Shown piece after piece: positions 18,371-30,561 of a stretch of DNA of 64,000 nt; position 1 is the first letter of the stretch, and each line of letters begins with the position of its first letter. A program made the position numbers and the translations under genes. The stretch is from Thecaphora thlaspeos (lineage: Eukaryota; Basidiomycota; Ustilaginomycetes; Urocystidales; Glomosporiaceae), in assembly GCA_900291925.1 (NCBI GenBank), contig UWYS01000009.1, positions 248,001 through 312,000 on the forward strand, read 5' to 3'. Under the pieces are notes generated by a model. That model made no database searches. It worked only from the letters and a program-made list of their open reading frames with translations, and was not told the origin of the DNA.

Positions 18371-20329
18371 ATGCAGCTTCGTCGCGCCCTGCTATCCCTG
18401 CTGGCCACCGGCCTGGCGCTGCTCCAGATGGCCAGCGCGTTCGGAGTCACTGTCGATCAAGTGACCTGCGCCCGGATGCTGCTCACCGTAGACCTCACCG
18501 CGGCCGAGTATCAGGATGCGTACGCTGTCTTTGTGCTCATCAACGGCGAGCAAGTCTCCGAGTTCACCCTCAGCGGCTCCTACTCGCCAACGGTGCTCAG
18601 CGCCGACTTCTACGCTTTCTTTTTCGGCGGCTTAGAACCGACCACGGGGACAATTCCCGTCGAGTTCCAGCTGGTCGACTCTTCCGAGAAGCCGTTGACC
18701 GGCACCGACCCCATCACGCAGGACATCACGTTTGAGTGCGGCACCAGCCTGTCGCCGACCTCGAGCGCCGGATCGGCCTCTCCAACGAGCAGCGGTCGCC
18801 GACCCTCCGGCTCCGGCTCCGGCTCCGGCTCCAACGGGAGCGGCAGCTCCTCTTCTGGCTCCTCGAACACCGGTGCAATTGCTGGAGGTGTGGTTGGAGG
18901 CGTCGTCGCCATCACCGCCATCACCGCCCTCATCTTTTTCTGCATGAGGAAGCGAAGGCGCGAGGAAAGGCTTTGCGCCCTGATCGGTCAGCAAGACGTC
19001 GACGAGTCCGGCTCTCGAGGCGCCAACGACTCGACAGCATCCCTCGCTACCGCTCCAGAGCCCGAGAACGCCAACACGCCAATGATGCGAGACATCTCCA
19101 CACGCAACGTCTTTGCCGATCCGCCTGCTGGCCCCTCGACGTCCAACAATAGCGGCGGTGGCGCTGCTGCTGCTAGTGCTGTTGCCGCCAGTGGAGCCGC
19201 TGCGGCCGGTGGTCTCGGCGCTGCCGCCATCGCCACTCGCCGCTCGCGGTCGCGATCACCCTCTCCCGCGCCGTCTCGTCCGTCCGCGTCGTCCAAGATC
19301 GCCTCGTCGAAAAGCATTGGTGACAAGTCCCAACCCATGCCTTCATTCAGTAACAGCCGTGGCCCTGCGCCCGCGCTCGCAGACAAACCAGAGGCAGCGA
19401 CAAACGCGCCCACCCCGGCGTCCACACAGGGCAAACCGACGGCTCCGGTCATCACTTCCGCCAACGTGGCGCCTGCAGCCGTGGCTGCCGAGACGAATAG
19501 GAGCGACGCTGCTAGCAGCCCGATCACCAGCCCCGAGGCGGAGGGTTCCAGCTCCGATGAGCCTTCGTCAAGTGCTGCTGCCGGTGTCGGTGCCGGTGCC
19601 GGTGCCACTGCTGCTGCCACGGCCGCTGCCGCAGCTGGCTCGACCTCGCCCAAGTCGAGAAAATGGGCCTTCAAGAGAAGCTCGCAGGACGTGAAGGCCA
19701 AGTCGCCGTCCGTGACACCATCGGACATGCGGTCATTAGCCAGCTCGGCACCGTCTCAGAAGTCGGCCGAGGGCACCGAGTCGCCGGCTCGATCTTTCAA
19801 GGTGATCCAGAAGCCGCAGTCGCCCGAGCTCCCAGCCTCCGGAACGCGCTCTGGCTACGCTACACCTTCAAGTGCATCGCTGCGGAACAACAACTTCCCT
19901 GGCGGTCCGTCGGCCGCCTCCTTCTCCCCCGGTTTTGTCGAAGCGCCGGCGATGCCGCCGCAGCCGGACAGCGGAGATGGAGCTACCGAGACGACGCCAA
20001 CAAGCGAGTTTGGTGGCAACATGGCGGGCGTCGGAGCGGGGCGAGCCTTTTTCGGCGCGCAGTTTGCCGGTGGACCGGCGGGCCCCGGTGCGATGGGCGG
20101 TAGCACGAGCTCGGCCAACTCGACAAAGTGGCACCAGCAGCACTACAACGTCATACCCAATTTTCACACGACGCGCCCGCTTGCGCGGTCATCGCAGCTT
20201 GAAGAGGACCTCATCTTTGGCAATCTCGGCATGGGTCTCAGCCCGGGACCGGGGCTCGCCGGCAACGGGAGTGAAGTAGGTAGCGCGAGGAGCAAGGGAA
20301 GCCGACAGGATCCGTTTGGAGATAGGTGA
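18371..20329 (+). CDS. Single-pass membrane protein with Ser-rich stalk, function unknown
   Basis: This 652-residue protein begins with a signal peptide (RRALLSLLATGLALLQMASA). A compact ectodomain of about 110 residues (FGVTVDQVTCARMLLTVDLT to DITFECGT) holds two cysteines that could form one disulfide. A Ser/Gly linker follows (near residues 135-165), then a transmembrane helix at about residues 168-192 (AIAGGVVGGVVAITAITALI) followed by the stop-transfer CMRKRRREER. The remaining 450 residues are a cytosolic Ser/Ala/Pro low-complexity tail with SRSRSPSP and many SP/TP sites. The architecture resembles fungal wall-stress sensors of Mid2/Wsc style, but without a WSC domain. No orthologue is recognised; a surface sensor or adaptor role is inference from layout only. 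Confidence 0.8.
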   Translation: MQLRRALLSLLATGLALLQMASAFGVTVDQVTCARMLLTVDLTAAEYQDAYAVFVLINGEQVSEFTLSGSYSPTVLSADFYAFFFGGLEPTTGTIPVEFQLVDSSEKPLTGTDPITQDITFECGTSLSPTSSAGSASPTSSGRRPSGSGSGSGSNGSGSSSSGSSNTGAIAGGVVGGVVAITAITALIFFCMRKRRREERLCALIGQQDVDESGSRGANDSTASLATAPEPENANTPMMRDISTRNVFADPPAGPSTSNNSGGGAAAASAVAASGAAAAGGLGAAAIATRRSRSRSPSPAPSRPSASSKIASSKSIGDKSQPMPSFSNSRGPAPALADKPEAATNAPTPASTQGKPTAPVITSANVAPAAVAAETNRSDAASSPITSPEAEGSSSDEPSSSAAAGVGAGAGATAAATAAAAAGSTSPKSRKWAFKRSSQDVKAKSPSVTPSDMRSLASSAPSQKSAEGTESPARSFKVIQKPQSPELPASGTRSGYATPSSASLRNNNFPGGPSAASFSPGFVEAPAMPPQPDSGDGATETTPTSEFGGNMAGVGAGRAFFGAQFAGGPAGPGAMGGSTSSANSTKWHQQHYNVIPNFHTTRPLARSSQLEEDLIFGNLGMGLSPGPGLAGNGSEVGSARSKGSRQDPFGDR

Positions 20330-21014
20330 TGGGTCGTCGCCTCCTTCTCGCTGTTCATCGTCGTCTTCTCTGCATCGATTTCGATCTCGAGCGCAGCAAG
20401 TCTCTCCTTCCCCGATCCCCCCCTCTCCGCATCTCGTCTCTCTCGCGCATGCTGTGCCCTACCCCTGCGGCCTTTTCAACGGCCTGTACATGTATTCCCG
20501 GCGTATCTCTTGCATCCTCCCTCCCCATACGCCTTCCAGCTCGCCCGCGCACACACACGTAGCCAGCCGGAGGTCGCTTTCGTCTTGGCACTTACCACCC
20601 CACACATTCTTTCGAGAATCGCCCTTCCTTGCTCTCTCCGGCACTTCCAAGCATGTTTTATCACTCCCGCCCTCTACACTCTTTATCTAGCAGCATACGC
20701 ATCAGACCAAGACGTCTAAGTCTTGCAAGGACACTTTTTTCATCTTCTCCAGTTCACATTTCGCCTTCTGTTGGTCTGTGGGTTGTTTTTTATTTATTTA
20801 TTTATTTTAAATTATTATTTCGGTTTGAATTCATGGCCCACGCAACATCGCTCTGGTCGTCTTGTCGAGCCTGCCTATGTCGTTACGGGGTCGTTGTTTG
20901 AGACCAGCGGAAGAAGAAGGAATGTGCGGTAACGGGGATTCCAAGGACAGGAGCGAGGACGGGATGAAAGGACGGAGCGGGGATGTATGGGTCGCGACGA
21001 GGACGAGGGCTCGA
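20330..21014. other. Intergenic, AT-rich 3' flank
   Basis: Between convergent genes. Around 20788..20830 lies an ATTT-repeat and AT-rich stretch, unusual in this GC-rich window and probably part of a 3' UTR or polyadenylation region. No gene seen. Confidence 0.5.
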
Positions 21015-22890
21015 CTATGTCCAGCTCGTGGAAGCTGTCTTGATGTCGGCTAGGAAGGTGTTGATCTTGTCGACATCCTGTTGCGACCGAGGAGGTGGGA
21101 GACAAGGAAGAAGAAGAGGAAAGGCAGTCTGGTCAGTGCATCGCGTAGGGGAGGGGCAAAACATCCAAGAACCTGACACGAGGGATGGGGGACCTCGGCA
21201 GCTAACTCACCTCCTTTTCCCTCGTCCACTTGTTCAAATCTTCGATTCTTTCCCTGATCTCAACCGTCGATCTATAGGCCTCCCTCCTCGTTTCCAAGAC
21301 GAACCTTCTGACTTCTTTCTTCCTCTTCCTCGCCCTCGTCAGATCGAGCACCAATCTACTCCTCCTATCCGTCTTTTCCGACATGGCACTGCATCGTTCC
21401 CTCACGTGCCTCCGTAATGCCTTGAGCGCAGAAAGGACAGATTTGGACGCTTGAGCGTGCACGGAATGTTTGAGTTCTTCATCGAGTGTAGCCCAGATTA
21501 CGTCGATGTCGTTTAGGAGTTTGCGCGATTTAGGTCGGATATGGCGAGATGACGAGGCGGCGTTGTCGTCGTCGTCATTGCCGTCGTTGTTGTTGTTGAC
21601 GATTCCGCCGAGAGAGGAAGAGTTGGGAAGGACAAGGGAGAGGGCACGGCGAAGACGTTGAGAGAACTGCTTCTGTTGCGGCTTCGTCATGGCTTTGGCG
21701 TTCGACGCTGCCGCGGCGGAACGGCGGTCGCGCAACGTCGCATCCCCCTCAACGTCCGAGATGTCGGCTCCTTCCGGAGCTAGGAAGATGACGCGAGACG
21801 GCCTTCCTTTCGTCGCCTTGCCCTTGCCCTTGCCCGTGTTGGCAGGAGCGGAGGCAGAGGCGGTCTTGACGCGCTTGTTCTTGGCCATTGTTGCGTCGCT
21901 GCGGGCATCGATACGCGGACGTCGCGTCTCGCCGGCGCCTGGACTAGCTTGTCTCCTCCTCTTTCTCGCTGCTTCGCCACGTTGAGCCGCTCGGGCCGCT
22001 GGCGAATCCACAGCCGCCAGACCTTCGCTCTGCGAGAACACGCTATCCTTTGCATCGAGCTGGACCAACGTGTTGTCGAGCGCGGATCGTCGGCTCGTCT
22101 CGGTGCTGCGATGAGCTGATGCGTCTAGCCTTGACGCGCTTGATGGTGACGGAGACGGGATGACAGGCAGGGAGGGATCCGGTTCGATACCAGATGCTCC
22201 ATTCAGGCCGACCGCTGGAGAGTCGAATGGCATCGAGACGTCACCGCCTTCGAGCGCGTCATCATCAGCGTCGGAGGCCTGCGAATCGATGTCCTCTAAC
22301 GTATCGTCGCGGCGACTTTTCCCCTTTTGGCCAGCGCGAGAGAGACCGGGCTGAGAGACGGCCGAGATTCGACGCGAAGCGGCGGGTGTGCTGTTGGTCG
22401 GAAGGCGTCGGGAGTTGCGCGAGGCGATTGAGTCGGTCGAGGACGAGGCGATGGATGCTAGCGTCTGGTCTTCGGCGGCTGCCGCGGCGGTATCGTCACT
22501 CCCCTCTCCCTCTTCGGTGGCAGCAAAGGAGGAAGAGAGGGCCACGCGCGATGATTTGAGGGCCGACTTGCGAGGGCCTCTGCGAGAAGAGGTGGGAGGA
22601 GACGCAACGCGGCTGGGACCAGCCTCTGCCTGCGTCTGTCGAGACGAGGGTACCGGTGTGATGCGGGGTCTTTCGTGAGGGACGGAGGTTGTAGCTCCCT
22701 CTTGAGTGCTTGGAGCGGCGGAGGCAGGGAGCGCTTTGCGAGGGGCGGGCAGCTTAAACTGGAAGTCTTTCTGGATGGCGGGATGCGTACCTGCACCGCG
22801 CATACGTTCCTGTCGACGATGCTGGAAGCGGTGGGCGGAGGGTCCACTTGCGGGCGCAGGCGGCTTGGAGGGATCGAGGCGGCCGCTCAT
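21015..22890 (-). CDS. Putative inner-kinetochore protein, CENP-U/Ame1-like
   Basis: Exon 1 is 22890..21211 and exon 2 is 21077..21015 (GTGAGT donor, CAACAG acceptor), 580 residues. The first 400 residues are disordered Ser/Ala/Pro/Arg sequence with acidic patches and nuclear-localisation-like basic runs. The C-terminal 150 residues are ordered and helical: SRKLLNDIDVIWATLDEELK, then VLSALKALRRHVRERCSAM, a basic coiled coil (LVLDLTRARKRKKEVRRFV) and REAYRSTVEIRERIEDL, ending DVDKINTFLADIKTASTSWT. Disordered N-terminus plus C-terminal coiled coil matches fungal Ame1/CENP-U, and the divergent neighbour looks like its partner CENP-Q. The family call is tentative; any nuclear coiled-coil protein could share this layout. 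Confidence 0.75.
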
Positions 22891-23221
22891 GGTGGATGTA
22901 GGATGAGGATGTGAGAGGTGCTACTTAGGATGGGTGGTGGCGGTGGTGGGGGGGGGGGGGGGAGTGAACGCGGAGTGAACGCAGAGTAAACGGGCAAAGC
23001 GCGGCTTTGGCGTTTGCTTTTGGGGGCGCGCAAAGTGTGTGTCTGTCACGCCTTTGCCGCCTCCACACGTGCTGCGCCAGGCGGCAACGCGCGACGCGAT
23101 TCCAGCGCCATCGCCATCGCCATCGCCATCGCCATCGCCTCCGCCCCAGCCTCCCTCCTCTTCCTCCACACACCCACTCACCATCATCTCCCCGCCATCA
23201 CTCCACCAGCCGCCGCACCCA
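22891..23221. promoter_or_regulatory. Shared divergent promoter of the two kinetochore-like genes
   Basis: 331 bp between the start codons. It contains a G-run (about 22949..22961), a repeated CATCGC tract (about 23105..23140) and ACGCGA at 23094..23099, one base from an MluI cell-cycle box. The shared promoter would allow coordinate expression. Confidence 0.5.
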
Positions 23222-24486
23222 ATGCCGCCAAACAAGCAGCCACGCGCATCCGACTCACGCCAGCTCACCATCGCGCCGCCACGTCCTCGCAGTCGACCTC
23301 GCAAGTCGCTAGGCGACACATCCACCGCCTCGGTCGCAACCAAGCAGAAGCCCGGTCGCAAACCCAAGTCCAAAACCACCGCGGCAGCAGCAGCAGAAGC
23401 ACCGAATAAACGCCCACGCAAAGCACCCGTACCCGCCGCCGCCTCGACATCCTATCACGCAGACACGACCGCCTACGATTCGCCCTCGGAAGATAGCGAA
23501 GCCTCTGCCCTGTCCGTCGTCTCCGACCTCTCCTCTTCCGACGACGACGAAGATGGCCTCTCAGTCGTCTCGGAGTCAACACTCTCTTCCAACTCTTCGG
23601 CATCCGAGGACACCTCCCAGGCAAACCGAAAGCGGAAGTCCAAACGAGGCTGGCCCTCTGAGAAGGAACGAGCCAACAGATGGCGTCGTCTTACCCTGTC
23701 GGAACGCGAAGCAGTCACCTCGGAAGGCGGCATCGTATGGAGCGAGTGCCGCGAGGTCCTAGCATCGCTCAGCAACAAGAAGAGTCGGAGTATCATGGTG
23801 GACGAAGTCTCGGCGTTGCTGGCGAGGGTCGAGAGGAGGCTGGAAAAGTGCCTCGTCCCTCCACTCCTCAAGGTTCCCGGCGTCACGGCGGGGTCGGCTG
23901 CCCCCTTTATCGCACAGCAGAGGAAGGACGTACCCAGCTCCCTGTTGAGCTGGAGGATCGAAAGGGAAGGAGGCGAGCTGTTGGACGAGCAGGCTGGAGT
24001 CAAGCTCGGGATGGACGCCGAGATTGTACGTTGCACACCTTCCCCCTCCCCCCGTTCCCACTCACCTCTCTACCCCGCCTCCTGTGCTGCATTGACGCCG
24101 ACGATCGCGACCTCTCCCCTCCGTTGACACGATGACGCTAGGCCGAGCTGGAATCTCAGCTGCTTCCCGAGGCCGAACAGGCCGTCGATCTCACTCGAGC
24201 CTACCGAGACCAGCAACGGGCGCTCGGCGAGGCCATAGCACGTATACAAGACCTCAAAAAGGAGCGCAAACGTCTCAAGGCAGCCCTCCGATCCAACGCC
24301 CAGCTCGAAAAGGTAGGGTCCTTGGCACTACCTTACCCTTTGCGCAGATGTATCAAGGCGGAGAGCCACTGACCGACATCCGCCGTATCTTCTGCCTCGC
24401 TTTGTGACCGCCGGCAGATCAAGAATGTCGTCGAGCCCCTTGAAGGACTGCAACAGCTGGAGAGCAACTTGCTGGCTTACTTCTGA
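23222..24486 (+). CDS. Putative CENP-Q/Okp1-like kinetochore protein
   Basis: Exons 23222..24025, 24142..24312 and 24418..24486, in phase, 347 residues. The start is MPPNKQPRASD. The N-terminal 140 residues are basic then Ser/Asp-rich disorder with AT-hook-like GRKPK and RKPKSK. The ordered part has a Trp-containing opening (KERANRWRRLTLSEREAV), a helical SRSIMVDEVSALLARVERRL ending in LVPP, then a coiled coil spanning exon 2 (AYRDQQRALGEAIARIQDLK) and a short tail ending LLAYF. This order (W..L, helix, VPP, coiled coil) matches CENP-Q, the Okp1 subunit of the COMA/CCAN complex that binds the CENP-A nucleosome with CENP-U. The gene structure is firm, the family call moderate. Confidence 0.8.
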
Positions 24487-24757
24487 TGGCGGCAGAGCCT
24501 GTCTGCGGCTCCACGTCTGTACTTGTATCCTCCCCCGCCGTGAGTCCGGCCTTGCGTCCGGCGCTTGTGTCCTGCATTTCAACTATTACCTCCCCCTGCC
24601 CTATCTTGGCCGTGCCACATTCAATGCTGGCCGCCTCGCTCGCTATCTGAATGGCGAATCCACACGCTCTCGCTCGCTTTCTGGTCATTGCACTTTGTTC
24701 CTTTTTTGATCGATGTTGTCTAACTACTAAGTGCTGAGCCCGACGAACGCAGCCCGC
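24487..24757. other. Convergent 3' flanks
   Basis: 271 bp between the CENP-Q-like stop and the thiolase stop; nothing beyond 3' UTR sequence is seen. Confidence 0.4.
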
Positions 24758-26685
<1,928 letters not shown>

Positions 26686-27330
26686 TTTCGAAAAGAAAAA
26701 AAAAAAAAAAGATATGCGAAAGTGTTGATCCCGCAGGGGGGGCTGTGTGTGATTGGGGAGGGAGGAGGGAGGAGGGCGGAGAGGAGGGGGTGCGGGTCCG
26801 TCCGTTGTCGATTTGGGGGGGGGGGGGCAGGCCACCTCGGGCGCTGCTGCCTGCCTGCCCACCTGCAGCCGAGCCGTCCCAAATTTCCCCGAGCGAGCGT
26901 GCGCCAGCCGGCCCCTGCACCAGAATCGTCTGATTTTCCGTCCGCTTCTTAGCCGCGCCACCTTTCGAGCTAGCGCTGGCAGGGAGCCCAAGACATCGTC
27001 GCCATGTCCAAAGGAGGCAGAGGTCGTATTACGGCCCTTCCGCAGCTGCCATCGCGGCGTGTATGTATCTGGCTCCAGACGAGGCAGTGATATATGCGTG
27101 ACAGGGACATATGTACAAGGGATGGGACGTCGAAAAGCATGGCGGATACAGCGTTACAGTACAGAAACAGCGAAACCTCTCTGTCCGCGTAATTGCGTGA
27201 GAATGGGAGACAGAGCTAAGGCCCGGCAAGAAGGCAGTCGGGAAGACTTGCGGTGCTATCGGCAATGCAGACGGCAAGTTGTGCGAGGTAGGAGCGCGGA
27301 CGAGTGGGACACTCCGTCGCTGGACCGGTC
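26686..27330. other. Thiolase upstream region and 3' flank of the zinc-finger gene
   Basis: About 640 bp with an A-run (about 26694..26710) and a G-run (about 26814..26827). Frames in this segment overlap the homopolymers and have no domain content. Confidence 0.5.
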
Positions 27331-30300
27331 TTAGGCGGTCTCAAGCTTCAGCGTGTTGGGAGGAACGAATCCGGTTGTCGAGATCTCGGCGGTCGTCGGG
27401 ACGGGCTGTGCGGCCGTTGTGGTTGCGATGGCGACGGGATGCGGCGCCGCGGCAGCCTTTTCGGCCGGGGGCGCAACAGACGGTGCTGAAGGGTTCGGCG
27501 ACGTGGTCGCAGGTACGACATCCGCCCTGACGGCCGCAGCAGCAGCCGGAGCGCTGCCTTCGCCAGCGGTGATGGGCTTCGTCGGTCCGCCGTTGACTGA
27601 CAATGGTTGCGGTAGAGGCTGAGCCGAGGCCTGAAGCTCGGACCAAGGTAGTGTCGCGGCTCCTCGTCCCACTTGCGGTGGCGAAGGGATCCGCGCGGGC
27701 TGCTGCAGCTGCTGCTGCCGATCGACTGGTTGTGCCTGTGCCGTCATCTGGGGCTGAGGCTGGGGCCGAGATGGCTGAGGCTGCAGCACCTTGCTGCTTT
27801 GCGAAGACAGCTTCCGGTCTTGCGCACGCGCCTGCGCCAGCAGCCGCCGACCGATGTCCTGCACCTCTTGTGAAAAGCCTTCGTCGTGCTCCGCCTCATT
27901 ATCGGCAAGCGCGTGCTGCGGCTCACCCTCGGTGGTAGTGCTGGGCGCAGCCGTCAAGTGCGGCGCTTGACTTCTGCTGCCGAGGTCGGGCGTCGCTCTG
28001 ACAGCGGTGGTGACCGAAGGTGCCGACGGGCCTCGAGTCGACTGCCCAGCCGGGGCCGGCGTTGGCTGCTGCGTAGCAGGAGCCGGTCTCGATGTCGTCG
28101 CTATTTCGGCAGTTTCGGCCGCGTGCGCTGGCATTGATGTTGAAGCGGGCGCGCTTGCGGGCGTGGGTGCTGGTGTAGGTGCAGGCGTGGTGGACGAGCT
28201 TGCACGTGGCGATGGCCCACTTGCCGTCGACGTGGCCGCTGACGACTGCTTCGACAGGTTGACAGGCGGCGGCAGTACCCTGGCCGGCGTCGCATTCGTT
28301 CTGACGGCGCTGGTGGAGGGGCCAGAGTGGTACAACGAGATCGGGTTACCGCTGAGAAGGACCGCCTTCGGTGTTGGCGTTGGCGTCGGCTTGGGGCTCA
28401 GGCGAGGCTGGATGCTTGCCGCGACGGGGCTAAGGCCGGGGGCGGGGCTGGTGGAGCCTTCGGGACCAACGCTGCCGTCCTCTGGCCTCGCCGAGCTCGA
28501 TCTGCGACTGCACTGATGGCGATTGCAGGCGTCTCGACGGACGAACGACCGTCCGCATGCCTCGCAACGGAATTTCTTGCCCGGTGTACCCAGGCCGAGG
28601 CTCGCCAGCCCGCCCGTGTCTCCGTGTGTCTCGCCGGGATCGCCGTTGATGCCTGGCTCCGGCTCGAACTCGTGGACACTCGCAACGTGCCGCTGCAGGT
28701 CGTGCTTACGGCTGAAGGCGCGACCTCCTTCGGACTTGCAGCTGGGGTACGGACAAGGGTAAGGCTTGGAGCGGCTGGGGTCTGGGTCGTGCGTGGCCAG
28801 GTGCGTGTTGAGGTTGAACGCTCGCGCAAAGGCGCGCTCACACCTGGGGCACTGGAAACGCTTGACGGGCGGGTAGCTGCTGCCCGCGCGCGACGCAGAA
28901 CAGTGCGAGTCTCCATCGGCCTTGGGAGACGCAGCGCTGGCGTCAGCGGCAATAGATGGCGAGGCGGAAGCGACGCCGGAGGGCGCCTCTTTCATCTTGA
29001 TCACGCCCTCGGCCCCGGCCCCAGATGAGGCCGCCGCAGATGCCGCCTGCTGCACCGCCTGTTCGTGCTGTGCACTCAGCCGCTTGACCGCCTCGGCCAG
29101 AGCCCTGTGAGACTCTTCATTGCCGGGGAGCGGGTTGCTGTCCTCGTCAAGGCCCATAGCAGCCTGCGCGACAGCGGCCAGATCTTCGACGTTGGAAGGT
29201 ATCGGACCTACCGCCGCAGCGCCGTCGGCGCCCTTTTGCGCGACGGCATCGTGACTGGCTGCGCCCGAGGCCGCTGCCCTCTCCGCCGCCTCGACGGCGT
29301 CAATGTCCTGGATGAGCGCGTCAGCCGCCCTTTCTTCTTCTTCTCTCGTCATTCCGGTCGAGGACTCGCCGCGACGCTCTTCCCCTTCCGTGGCGGCAGC
29401 GGCGTCGCTGCCGCTGGGCGAATCTCTATACCGGGGACCATCGACTGAAGCCGCCCGAACAGCCTCCTTGAACGCCAGATGGTGACTCTGCGGGTACTGG
29501 TATTGAGCGAACGTGTTCTGAAAGCTGTGAGTGGGATTTGCCCCGCCTGCCGCCGCCGCCCCTGCTGCAACGACCGCCGCATCGTCTGCCGTTGTCACGA
29601 CGCCAGTCTGAGGTGGAGTCTGGCCATCAGGAGCAAGAGGAAGGCTGGTCGAGGCGGTAGAGGATGTGGAAGACATCTGCTGCTGCTGGGGCTGCTGCCC
29701 TCCTAGAGTCGCGGGCGTCGCGACCAAGCCTTTGGCTACCGCTTCCAGCTCCCTCAGCAGGCGCGCGGTCTCCTCATCGAGGTGCAGCTTCTGCGACTTG
29801 CCTTCCGCGCCTTCCTCTTCCGCCCTCGGCCTCTTCATGCCCCGTGGCTCACTTCCATCAAAGCCGTGATCTACGGGCCGGGGACTCGTCGTCGTAGCAG
29901 AGGCAGGCAAGTCGTCATGATTGCTTCCCGCCGGCGCAGGGAATGGCGCTACATGGGCGCGACCGTCAAGCGGCGAAGCCGAAGCGGCCATGTCCCTCGG
30001 GCCGAGGGGCAACGCCAGTTGGCCGTCTGCGTGGCCCATCCCAACTATACCAGTGGCAGTGGCAGCGGCAGCGGCAGCGGTGCTGGAAGGAATGACGTCG
30101 GACTCTGATCCATACAGGCCACCGAGGTTGCGAGCTGCTGGAGTGTCGTTGGAGAGGGCGACCGCGGCAATCGCGGCTATGTCGGCGAGCGCGGTGCTGT
30201 GCGCAGCCGGGCCGAGCTGAGACTTCATCAAGGCCTCCAGTTGGGCCTGCACCGCCCGCGCATCGAGCAACAGCTGATCCGGCTGGTCTGCAACGGCGAT

Positions 30301-30561
30301 CCCGTCGCCCTGGTTGTGGTCGAAGCTGACACCGCCGTGGCCGCCCAGCCCGTGCGCCGCGACCATGCCGCCAGCCATCAGGCCCGTGCTCGCATCTCCG
30401 CCATCGGGACCAGCGATGTTTTCGGCTGTACTCAGCTCAGCATCGCCTGGGTCCGCAAGCATCGACGGAGCACCTTGTGCCGGCCGCGCAACCTCGACTC
30501 CACCTCTTCGAGCGGCGTCAGCAGCGAGCCGGGTGCCTTCTCGGTCGGCTGCCGTTGCCAT
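27331..30561 (-). CDS. C2H2 zinc-finger transcription factor (Crz1-like arrangement?)
   Basis: The frame is open from 31365, but the part above 30561 reads as Arg/Thr/Pro noise and contains a good splice donor (GTGAGC near 31170), so the ATG giving MATAADREGTR is preferred (1076 residues). The region up to about residue 560 is Ala/Gly/Ser/Gln low complexity, likely activation sequence. Near 28550..28870 lie a classical finger (FQCPRCERAFARAFNLNTHL), a second with a longer C-x4-C knuckle (CPYPSC ... HDLQRHVASVH) and, after a 30-residue linker, a third that ends H-x-C (FRCEACGRSFVRRDACNRHQ). Two fingers plus a divergent third recall fungal calcineurin-responsive Crz1 proteins; this is only suggestive. 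A Pro/Ser/Thr/Gln-rich tail follows. Confidence 0.75.
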   Translation of the reverse strand: MATAADREGTRLAADAARRGGVEVARPAQGAPSMLADPGDAELSTAENIAGPDGGDASTGLMAGGMVAAHGLGGHGGVSFDHNQGDGIAVADQPDQLLLDARAVQAQLEALMKSQLGPAAHSTALADIAAIAAVALSNDTPAARNLGGLYGSESDVIPSSTAAAAAATATGIVGMGHADGQLALPLGPRDMAASASPLDGRAHVAPFPAPAGSNHDDLPASATTTSPRPVDHGFDGSEPRGMKRPRAEEEGAEGKSQKLHLDEETARLLRELEAVAKGLVATPATLGGQQPQQQQMSSTSSTASTSLPLAPDGQTPPQTGVVTTADDAAVVAAGAAAAGGANPTHSFQNTFAQYQYPQSHHLAFKEAVRAASVDGPRYRDSPSGSDAAAATEGEERRGESSTGMTREEEERAADALIQDIDAVEAAERAAASGAASHDAVAQKGADGAAAVGPIPSNVEDLAAVAQAAMGLDEDSNPLPGNEESHRALAEAVKRLSAQHEQAVQQAASAAASSGAGAEGVIKMKEAPSGVASASPSIAADASAASPKADGDSHCSASRAGSSYPPVKRFQCPRCERAFARAFNLNTHLATHDPDPSRSKPYPCPYPSCKSEGGRAFSRKHDLQRHVASVHEFEPEPGINGDPGETHGDTGGLASLGLGTPGKKFRCEACGRSFVRRDACNRHQCSRRSSSARPEDGSVGPEGSTSPAPGLSPVAASIQPRLSPKPTPTPTPKAVLLSGNPISLYHSGPSTSAVRTNATPARVLPPPVNLSKQSSAATSTASGPSPRASSSTTPAPTPAPTPASAPASTSMPAHAAETAEIATTSRPAPATQQPTPAPAGQSTRGPSAPSVTTAVRATPDLGSRSQAPHLTAAPSTTTEGEPQHALADNEAEHDEGFSQEVQDIGRRLLAQARAQDRKLSSQSSKVLQPQPSRPQPQPQMTAQAQPVDRQQQLQQPARIPSPPQVGRGAATLPWSELQASAQPLPQPLSVNGGPTKPITAGEGSAPAAAAAVRADVVPATTSPNPSAPSVAPPAEKAAAAPHPVAIATTTAAQPVPTTAEISTTGFVPPNTLKLETA

